From a virus, in the IMG/VR virus record IMGVR_UViG_3300025319_000423, positions 1 to 21,657 of that record: a DNA stretch of 21,657 bases; one strand, written 5' to 3'. The notes beneath the pieces are model-generated. The model did not search any database and was not told where the DNA came from. It saw nothing but the letters and a program-made list of their open reading frames with translations. The position numbers were made by a program, and so were the translations under genes. This document shows positions 15,533 through 21,082 of this stretch, in pieces (position 1 is the stretch's first letter; the number at the start of each line of letters is the position of its first letter).

Positions 15533-15967
15533 ATGGCTGTTGGAACTAGCACGTACAAGGGTCTCGCTGTCCCCCTCAACGGGGAAGTCGAACTCAGACA
15601 AGATACCGCGGCAACCGACTTCATCACCCTGACTGGCGATGCCAGCATCAGCGGTGACTACCTCGTGTGCCGCACCGGGTCGACCGAGGTGTTCGTAATC
15701 AACTCGGCCGGCGCCATCGCTGCGGGCTCAATCACCACGGGTGTGGGAGTGGCTGGTCTGCGACTGGATACTCTAAAGTCGCTGAAGTTCTCCACCCCCT
15801 ACACCACGGCTCTGCCCACGACTGGGCTTGCCAAGGGTGAGATGTTCCTGGTGATTCAATCAGGGACGCCGCAGCTCGCCGTTCAGATCGCCGCCGCGAC
15901 CACGCCCAACGTCCTCAAGTATTTCACTGCGAATACTTCAACGTTCGGTCGGTCGAGCGCCTCCTAA
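15533..15967 (+). CDS. Putative capsid decoration / head-associated beta-rich protein
   Basis: 144 residues, ATG with AGGGAAAAG a few bases upstream. The sequence is rich in Thr, Ser, Ala, Gly and Val with alternating beta-strand patterns (FITLTGDASISGDYLVCR, EVFVINSAGAIAAGSITTG), and has a Leu/Lys turn in the middle (LDTLKSLKF). The last part, EMFLVIQSGTPQLAVQIAA, looks like further strands. No signal peptide, transmembrane segment or catalytic motif is visible. A small beta-rich protein directly after the major capsid gene is typically a decoration, cement or head-fibre subunit. The family is not recognised with certainty, so the role rests on context. The hairpins on both sides suggest its output is regulated separately. 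Confidence 0.55.
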   Translation: MAVGTSTYKGLAVPLNGEVELRQDTAATDFITLTGDASISGDYLVCRTGSTEVFVINSAGAIAAGSITTGVGVAGLRLDTLKSLKFSTPYTTALPTTGLAKGEMFLVIQSGTPQLAVQIAAATTPNVLKYFTANTSTFGRSSAS

Positions 15968-15984
15968 CAACTGAATAGCCTGAA

Positions 15985-16013
15985 GGGCGGGGGCGCTAAC
16001 CTCGCCCCCGCCC
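15985..16013 (+). terminator. Strong GC hairpin between decoration and glycosyltransferase genes (terminator or attenuator, no T-run)
   Basis: GGGCGGGGGCG (15985-15995) and CGCCCCCGCCC (16003-16013) form a perfect 11-bp stem, all G-C pairs, with loop CTAACCT. The stem is followed not by thymines but by GGAGGGA (16014-16020), the Shine-Dalgarno of the next gene, whose ATG is at 16023. It is therefore not a classic intrinsic terminator. It could pause or partly terminate RNA polymerase, mark an mRNA processing or stabilising end, or control access to the ribosome binding site. It marks the border between the virion module and the sugar module. Confidence 0.6.
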
Positions 16014-16022
16014 GGAGGGATA

Positions 16023-17114
16023 ATGCGAGTTTTTGTCGGCGGAGTATCATCCGAATACGCACACGGGGGTTGCGTCGAATCGTTCTTTACCATCAGATTG
16101 AGGCCCGGAGACGAGCGCAAGTACCAGTGGCGCACGCGCGGAGACATCGCCCGTACCGAACTCTGTGATGAGTTCGTGCATCGCAAGGAGTTCGACGCCT
16201 TCTTCCTGGTGGACGTGGACATGCTGTTTGACCACGACATCCTGGAGAGGCTGCGGTCACACGACCTAGATATTGTCAGCGGGCACTACTTCCGCAGGCG
16301 CTTCAACCCAATGATTTCGATTGCCGAGGTTGGGGAGTGGCCCTATGAGCCACTGTACGACATCCCCGATGACGGGCTGATTGAGGTCTCGACCAGCGGC
16401 TTCGGCTGTCTGCTTATCAAGAGGAATGTTCTAGAAGCAGTACAGAAGACGATGGACCCCAAGGAGCCAATCCTGGGGATGGGACCCCTGCCCGAGATGA
16501 CCAACGGTGATCGCGGCCCATTCGGAGCAGACTTCGTGTTCTCCGCAAGGGCCAGACAGTCGGGTTACAAGCACTGGGTAGACTGCAATCCCGTGGCGGA
16601 GGCCAGGCACGCAGCGACCGTGTTCTTGGATAGGAAACTGTACAAGAAGGTCCGTGGGTGGCAAGTAGAGAAAGCCGCCGACCACTGGAAGAAAATCTGG
16701 CAACTCAATCTGGAGGTTCATGGAATGGACGCAAAGACCGCCGACGCACGAGTGAAGCAACTTCAGCTAATCCGCAAAGGCTTTGCCGATAGCCTGCGGG
16801 ATTTTGAGGATCAGGCGGCGAACCTGCGCACCCGCATTGCCATTGTGGATGGGCAGATTGCCGAACGAGAAATTGACATACAGACAGCGCCACCGGAACC
16901 AAAGACGCTGACGATAGAAGACTCTCCGAAGCCGCTACTCCTGGGCAAGTTGCCCGTGTTCAATTCAGAGGAAGAGGCGAGGGCCGCTCTGGCAAACAGG
17001 GGCAAGGGACCAGAGGGGGAGAGCGAAGAAGAGGGTCAACGTCTTCGGGAACCGGTAGCCAAGAAACTCGCACAGGATTTCTTGGGGGCGCTAAAAGATG
17101 GCTCGGCCTCTTGA
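16023..17114 (+). CDS. GT-A-fold glycosyltransferase (GT2-like) with C-terminal coiled-coil extension
   Basis: 363 residues, ATG with GGAGGG 3-4 nt upstream. The N-terminal ~210 residues look like a GT-A nucleotide-sugar transferase. RGDIARTELCDE (40-51) is typical of phage GTs that scan for the acceptor. AFFLVDVDML (59-68) carries the metal-binding DxD (D64-x-D66). SGFGCLLIKR (125-134) and the GADFVFSARARQSGY segment (168-182) correspond to the acceptor/catalytic region (GEDxxF in relatives), and H196 could ligate the metal. From about residue 205 the protein becomes charged: a coiled coil (LRDFEDQAANLRTRIAIVDGQIAEREI, ~258-285, split here across repeats), then an acidic, Glu-rich tail. The extension is unusual for such enzymes and suggests anchoring to a partner. 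It probably glycosylates a virion or host-surface target; donor unknown. Confidence 0.7.
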   Translation: MRVFVGGVSSEYAHGGCVESFFTIRLRPGDERKYQWRTRGDIARTELCDEFVHRKEFDAFFLVDVDMLFDHDILERLRSHDLDIVSGHYFRRRFNPMISIAEVGEWPYEPLYDIPDDGLIEVSTSGFGCLLIKRNVLEAVQKTMDPKEPILGMGPLPEMTNGDRGPFGADFVFSARARQSGYKHWVDCNPVAEARHAATVFLDRKLYKKVRGWQVEKAADHWKKIWQLNLEVHGMDAKTADARVKQLQLIRKGFADSLRDFEDQAANLRTRIAIVDGQIAEREIDIQTAPPEPKTLTIEDSPKPLLLGKLPVFNSEEEARAALANRGKGPEGESEEEGQRLREPVAKKLAQDFLGALKDGSAS

Positions 17115-17661
17115 GGTTGTCAGGCATTGTTGCCTGGCAGGGACGAACCTTGAGCGCGCCGACCTGAGGTACATGGACCTCAGGGGAGTGAACTTTACCA
17201 ATTCAAACCTGCGTGGGGCAGACCTGTCCCACGCTGACTGTCGGGGAACAATCTTCGTGAAGGCGGACCTCTCGCGGGCGTGCCTCTACAACACGAACTG
17301 CGAGGATGCAGACTTCAGCAACGCCGACCTCACTATGTCCTACTTGCGGGCAACCAACTTCATCCATGCCACGATGTGGTGGGCGTCTCTTAGGAGGGTT
17401 ACGGCCAAGAATGCCTTCTTCCTTGGGGCAGACATGACCGGAGTAGACATGGCTTATGGCTTCTTCCTGGGGGCAAGATTTGGGCCTCCCCTTTGCAAGA
17501 CCGACCAGATGCGGAATGTTGATAAGGCGGTCTTTCACTGGTACTGGGATCCACAGGGGGGCATCCCGTCCTACGATCCCAAAGAGGGATACGTTGATCT
17601 CTGGCACAGCGTCCTAGGGGGCATCTCTCTCCAAGAGAATGCATCTACGAGGCCCAAATGA
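17098..17661 (+). CDS. Pentapeptide-repeat protein A
   Basis: 187 residues, ATG overlapping the glycosyltransferase by 17 bp. Residues ~13-127 are tandem pentapeptides of the A(D/N)Lxx type (NLERADLRYMDLRGVNF..., ADLSHADCRG), which form a right-handed square beta helix. The last 45 residues are non-repetitive: DKAVFHWYW followed by PSYDP, a WHS segment and QENA. This C-terminal cap is shared with the second pentapeptide protein at 18092-18712. The repeat contains several Cys and bulky aromatic residues, making it less regular than its paralogue. Some pentapeptide proteins mimic DNA and bind gyrase; others have unknown roles, and nothing here settles which. It ends ATGA with the following gene. 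Confidence 0.85.
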   Translation: MARPLEVVRHCCLAGTNLERADLRYMDLRGVNFTNSNLRGADLSHADCRGTIFVKADLSRACLYNTNCEDADFSNADLTMSYLRATNFIHATMWWASLRRVTAKNAFFLGADMTGVDMAYGFFLGARFGPPLCKTDQMRNVDKAVFHWYWDPQGGIPSYDPKEGYVDLWHSVLGGISLQENASTRPK

Positions 17662-18095
17662 GACACCGCGCCTTTGAGTTACGATTGCAGGAACTGGAAA
17701 TGCAGCTGGAGTTCCTGGTCAAACAGATCAATGAGGCACGGACCTCCGGGGCGGAGAAAACCGCCATTGCCGAGCTGATGCTGAAGTACACCGATGTCGA
17801 GGCCCGGATGGACGAGATACGTCTGTGGGAAAAGGCGGAGGAAGAGAACCCGCGGTATGGAACCCAGGTCAGGGTCAACGGGATGTGGCGCCCGAAGTTG
17901 CCGGAGTTTGGATCTCTGGAGAAAGCCCTAGAAGCCATGAACTCCCCAACCGGGGGAGGACACTCGGCGGCGGCCGTGAAAGCGGCAAGAGAGTTTCGGT
18001 CCAGCGAGGACGCCAGGGAAACCGTCAGGTCCTTAGACGGTAGAAGCCCGCTCGTTCCCGAGGAAGAACGGAAGCCGTTCAACACGACGCTATGA
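17658..18095 (+). CDS. Coiled-coil protein between the two pentapeptide-repeat genes, unknown function
   Basis: 145 residues, ATG in an ATGA overlap, with GAGG at 17649-17652, 5 nt upstream. Residues ~5-65 are strongly helical with heptad spacing (FELRLQELEMQLEFLVKQIN and a second helix ending in MDEIRLWEKAEEEN). A middle segment contains RYGTQVRVNGMWRPKLPEFG. The C-terminal third is Ser/Gly/charged and probably flexible. I recognise no family. Being locked in ATGA couplings between two paralogous pentapeptide proteins suggests it works with them, perhaps as an oligomerising partner; this is inference. Confidence 0.6.
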   Translation: MRHRAFELRLQELEMQLEFLVKQINEARTSGAEKTAIAELMLKYTDVEARMDEIRLWEKAEEENPRYGTQVRVNGMWRPKLPEFGSLEKALEAMNSPTGGGHSAAAVKAAREFRSSEDARETVRSLDGRSPLVPEEERKPFNTTL

Positions 18096-18712
18096 CCAGT
18101 GTAGATAAGCGCCTGGAGTTGGCTTACAAGAGTTCCCTCGTCGGGGCGAACCTGGAGAGAGCTGATTTGCGTGGGTTGGATTTGCGAGGCATCAATCTGA
18201 CCAGCGCCAACCTCCGGGGGGCCGATTTGTCGCAGGCGAACTTATCGCAGGCGACGCTGATTAGGACAGATTTGTCCAGGGCCAACATCCAGCGGGCGAA
18301 CTTCACCGACGCCGACATGACGGGCTGCGACCTTACGGGCTGTTACGGCAGAGGGGCGAAGTTCTACAGGACCAAATTGTGCCTGGCCTATCTGAGATAC
18401 GCCCAGTTCAAGAACGCATTCTTCATCGAGTGCGACATGACTGGGGCGGATCTGCTGAATAGCCTCTTCCTGGGAGCGAAGTTTGATGGCTCCAACACAG
18501 AGGGCGTGAAGAATGCCGACAGGGCCATCTTCCTGTGGTGGTGGTCGCCGTTGAAGACGGGGAAGATCAGCTACGATCCGCTGCCGGGATGGATACAACT
18601 GGACGAGAGCGTTACTGGAGTCGAGAGCGTTCGAGAGAACGCCGCCCGAGAGCGTGTTGAAGACTCCGTACAGAAGGCGTGGGAGGTTATGGACGATGCC
18701 TCGAAAGCGTAA
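18092..18712 (+). CDS. Pentapeptide-repeat protein B (paralogue of the protein at 17098-17661)
   Basis: 206 residues, ATG in an ATGA overlap; no good Shine-Dalgarno precedes it, so it depends on coupling to the gene before. Residues ~16-133 are a very regular run of A(D/N)LxG/Q-type pentapeptides (NLERADLRGLDLRGINL, ADLSQANLSQATL), forming a quadrilateral beta helix. The C-terminal part repeats the cap of protein A: ADRAIFLWWW, then SYDP, a DESVTG segment and RENA. An extra charged helix (ARERVEDSVQKAWEVMDDASKA) is added at the end. Both proteins also share the block NAFF-x3-DMTG-x-D followed by FLGA(K/R)F. A tandem duplication followed by divergence is the simplest origin. Function unknown. 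Confidence 0.87.
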   Translation: MTSVDKRLELAYKSSLVGANLERADLRGLDLRGINLTSANLRGADLSQANLSQATLIRTDLSRANIQRANFTDADMTGCDLTGCYGRGAKFYRTKLCLAYLRYAQFKNAFFIECDMTGADLLNSLFLGAKFDGSNTEGVKNADRAIFLWWWSPLKTGKISYDPLPGWIQLDESVTGVESVRENAARERVEDSVQKAWEVMDDASKA

Positions 18713-19025
18713 GGATCAGCCCGTTCCGTTGGAAGAGTTGCGGTTCTCGGGGGATGCCAACCTCATCCTTGCCAGGCTCAAGGCAGAGTTGGCCGAGAGG
18801 GATAGGTATATCAACGTCCTGGAGAACGAGAACCTGGGCCTGGAGAAGTGTGCCAACAGGGTTTGGACTGCCCTGGAGGAGGCGGAGGCAATGGCAAACC
18901 GCTTCCCGCAGTTTGTTCAGGATGCCCTGAATGACCCGAAAAAGCACGCCTCCAGACTGGCCGAGGCGGCTCGCTACGGCAGGATCTTCCGGGAAGCCAA
19001 GGACGACTTCCAGAGGCTCAGATGA
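18696..19025 (+). CDS. Small charged coiled-coil protein, unknown function
   Basis: 109 residues. ATG 18696 was chosen because GGGAGG (18681-18686) lies 9 nt upstream; a longer GTG start at 18654 would add only an Arg-rich stretch overlapping the pentapeptide gene. It overlaps the upstream gene by 17 bp. After a basic start (MPRKRKDQP) comes a long helix (residues ~20-60, NLILARLKAELAERDRYINV, then ENENLGLEKCANRV) with leucine spacing typical of a coiled coil, and an Arg/Lys-rich end (YGRIFREAKDDFQRLR). No family recognised. It ends in ATGA with the cytidylyltransferase gene. Confidence 0.55.
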   Translation: MPRKRKDQPVPLEELRFSGDANLILARLKAELAERDRYINVLENENLGLEKCANRVWTALEEAEAMANRFPQFVQDALNDPKKHASRLAEAARYGRIFREAKDDFQRLR

Positions 19026-19735
19026 ACCGCCAGCAGAGGGTCCTCGGGGTCACGGCCGCCAGGGGAGGAAGCAAGGGCGTTCCCCGGAAGAATATCCGCC
19101 AGATCAATGGCATTCCCCTGATTGCCTACACCATCCGAGAAGCCAAGAAGAGCCATCTCATCAGTAGATACATTGTGTCTACAGATGATGACGAGATAGC
19201 TGAGGTTTCCCGCCACTACGGGGCCGGGGTTCTGATGCGGCCGTCGGAACTGGCCGAAGACCATACCCCAATGATTGCCGTGATGCAGCACGCCCTGAAG
19301 CGGTGCGAGGAGGAAGAGGGGGAGTGGTATGACATCGTGGCCGACCTAAGATGCACCAATCCTCTCAAGACGGCCTATGACATCGACGGGGCAATAGAGA
19401 AACTGATCCACACTGGGGCAGACGGGGTTATCGGGGTGACAAAGCTGGACGATCACCACCCGGCACGGATCAAGCGGGTCTTCGAGGATAGATTGATTGA
19501 CTTTGCCTGGCCCGAGCCGCCGGCGGGATTGCGACAGGAACTCAAACCAGATGCCTTCATCCGCAACGGCAGCTTGTATGTGGTGCTCAGGGATGCACTT
19601 CTAGACGGCATTCTTCTTCAGGGTAGCGATAATCTTAGGCCTTGGTACATGCCGCTGGAGAAGAGCGTGAACATCGACTCCGAGTTGGATTTTGTTCTGG
19701 TGGAGGCGCTCCTTGGACGCAACCGCAAGATTTGA
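19022..19735 (+). CDS. CMP-nonulosonate (acylneuraminate) cytidylyltransferase
   Basis: 237 residues, ATG in an ATGA overlap with AGAGG at 19012-19016. The enzyme activates a nine-carbon 2-keto sugar acid (sialic, legionaminic or pseudaminic acid) with CTP to CMP-sugar and pyrophosphate. The CTP-binding signature ARGGSKGVPRKNI (residues 13-25) is complete. STDD (53-56) and LRCTNPLKTAYDID (109-122, the LxPTSPLR-like segment) follow. NGSLYV (182-187) and VNIDSELDF (216-224, with metal-binding acidic residues D219 and D223) complete the family pattern. Length matches NeuA, PseF and LegF single-domain enzymes. The NeuB-like gene two positions downstream strengthens the call. KdsB is less likely, as its signature differs. 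Which nonulosonic acid is used cannot be decided. Confidence 0.88.
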   Translation: MNRQQRVLGVTAARGGSKGVPRKNIRQINGIPLIAYTIREAKKSHLISRYIVSTDDDEIAEVSRHYGAGVLMRPSELAEDHTPMIAVMQHALKRCEEEEGEWYDIVADLRCTNPLKTAYDIDGAIEKLIHTGADGVIGVTKLDDHHPARIKRVFEDRLIDFAWPEPPAGLRQELKPDAFIRNGSLYVVLRDALLDGILLQGSDNLRPWYMPLEKSVNIDSELDFVLVEALLGRNRKI

Positions 19736-20432
19736 AGTCGGGGGTAAGGAGTTCAACTTTACGGCCCCCACGCCCCTCCAGTTCAGGACACTGCACAAGA
19801 TAGTGGATGCCTACTATTCAACCGATTATGTCAGGCAGCGTCTAGGAAACATTCGGCATATCGTTGATGTGGGCGCCTGCATAGGAACAATGTCTCTTGT
19901 TTACGAGGCTATATGGCCAGGGGTGGAAATACTTGCCATAGAACCACACCCAGACAACTTCAGGTATCTCGTGGAGAACTGTAGGGCGTTCAAGAACATT
20001 CACCCCGTGAACATTGCCGTCAGCGACAAAGAGGAGAGAATACGCCTCGCCTTCCCAACCCCGGAACAGCGGCCGGACATAAAACGCCTTTATCTATTCG
20101 CCAACGTAGGAATGGTTTCTCGCTACGGACTCTCAGACGCATTTGTGGCGGAGGTGGACGCCGTACCGCTAGACAGTATTGTTGGATGGAATGTAGATTT
20201 CCTGAAAGTCGACGTAGAGGGGTCAGAAATGCAGGTCTTGCGCGGGGCCGAAGGGGTGCTCTCTGGAAATCCCCTCGTGACGGTGGAGTTGCGCCCCGAC
20301 AATCTGGCCATGGCGGGCCTGACCTGCGAAGACGTTGACGAACATCTACAGGGCATGGGATATGAGGCGGTGGCAAAGTTTATGGGAGACCCGTTGTATC
20401 AACGCCGGAACTGGCGGCCATGGTTTTCATAG
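19713..20432 (+). CDS. FkbM-family SAM-dependent methyltransferase
   Basis: 239 residues. I chose TTG 19713 because GGAGG at 19702-19706 lies 6 nt upstream; another TTG at 19692 has no such site. The start lies inside the cytidylyltransferase gene (23-bp overlap). SAM motif I is VDVGACIGTMSL (residues 51-62). AIEPHPDNFRYLVENC (75-90) is motif II with the ribose-binding acidic residue, and FLKVDVEGSEMQVLRGAE (163-180) is the hallmark FkbM segment. FkbM enzymes O-methylate sugars or polyketides and are frequent in surface-polysaccharide clusters. Here it probably methylates the sugar or glycan made by the surrounding genes. It ends 13 bp into the NeuB-like gene. Confidence 0.85.
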   Translation: MDATARFEVGGKEFNFTAPTPLQFRTLHKIVDAYYSTDYVRQRLGNIRHIVDVGACIGTMSLVYEAIWPGVEILAIEPHPDNFRYLVENCRAFKNIHPVNIAVSDKEERIRLAFPTPEQRPDIKRLYLFANVGMVSRYGLSDAFVAEVDAVPLDSIVGWNVDFLKVDVEGSEMQVLRGAEGVLSGNPLVTVELRPDNLAMAGLTCEDVDEHLQGMGYEAVAKFMGDPLYQRRNWRPWFS

Positions 20433-21082
20433 CCGAACTCGGCAGTATGCATAAAGGCATTGAGGCGCTGGCCTATGAGATGGTGCGCAGGGCAAAGATG
20501 TCTGGCGCAGATGCCGTGAAGTTCCAGTTCGGCTGGGGTCCCGATGCGGGGGACGCCCGCAGGTGGGCCGAGGCGAACGCCAAACTGATACGTGGCTGGT
20601 GTGACTACTTTGACATCCAGTTCGGGGCGTCGGTGTTCTCCTGGGGCGGGTTGGCCACGGCGGAATCTTGCGGCGTAGACTACCTGAAGATGGCGCATCC
20701 GGAGACATTTGCCAGGAATGCGCCTTTTGAGAACTACGAGAAGATATTGCATCTGTGTCTGCAAAGCGGCAAGCCGCTGTACGTTTCCGGGAGCAGTGCC
20801 CCTGGGGCGGTCTCTCTTTATTGTGTTCCGAAGTATCCCGTTTACCAGGAGGAACTACAACTGCCGATGCGCTTCTCTAGCCTGTGGTGGGGCGGCTACT
20901 CATCGCACACTCATGGAATTGAGGATGCGCTGGTGGCCATTGGCAGGGGAGCGACGGTTATCGAGAAGCACGTAACCCTGGACAAGACCGAGGAGAGCAT
21001 CAAAGACAACCAGTTCGCGCTCTCATTTGAGGAGTTTGCCGAGATGGTCCATATCGGAAGGGCTATGTCGAGGCTGACATAA
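20420..21082 (+). CDS. NeuB-family nonulosonic acid synthase-like protein, unusually short
   Basis: 220 residues against the usual ~330-350. NeuB-type enzymes condense phosphoenolpyruvate with an N-acylated six-carbon sugar to give a nonulosonic acid. Conserved landmarks, in order: IAELGSMHKG (residues 4-13, variant of AEIGxNHxG), AKMSGADAVKFQF (25-37), YLKMAHPE (88-95), the PEP-side segment YCVPKYP (134-140), SSHTHG (161-166, normally SDHT) and GATVIEKHVTLD (177-188). H163 and H184 match the metal-binding pair, with E182 kept. The C-terminal SAF (antifreeze-like) domain is absent, and about 35 residues after VKFQ and a short helix before YCVPKYP are missing. The gene ends naturally at TAA, overlapping the next ATG, so this is a real short form, not a window effect. 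It could have altered specificity or activity. Confidence 0.78.
   Translation: MVFIAELGSMHKGIEALAYEMVRRAKMSGADAVKFQFGWGPDAGDARRWAEANAKLIRGWCDYFDIQFGASVFSWGGLATAESCGVDYLKMAHPETFARNAPFENYEKILHLCLQSGKPLYVSGSSAPGAVSLYCVPKYPVYQEELQLPMRFSSLWWGGYSSHTHGIEDALVAIGRGATVIEKHVTLDKTEESIKDNQFALSFEEFAEMVHIGRAMSRLT

Noticed and set aside
15985-16013. Classic intrinsic terminator
   Set aside because: The 11-bp GC stem is strong but no T-run follows; the next bases are the Shine-Dalgarno of the glycosyltransferase. It is listed as a hairpin with uncertain role.
17110-18490. Tandem repeats that might be a CRISPR or DNA repeat array
   Set aside because: They are coding pentapeptide repeats of 15 bp with variable third positions, not identical repeats with spacers.
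19692-19712. Earlier TTG start of the FkbM gene
   Set aside because: It lacks a ribosome binding site and adds seven residues outside the fold; TTG 19713 has GGAGG at a 6-nt spacing.
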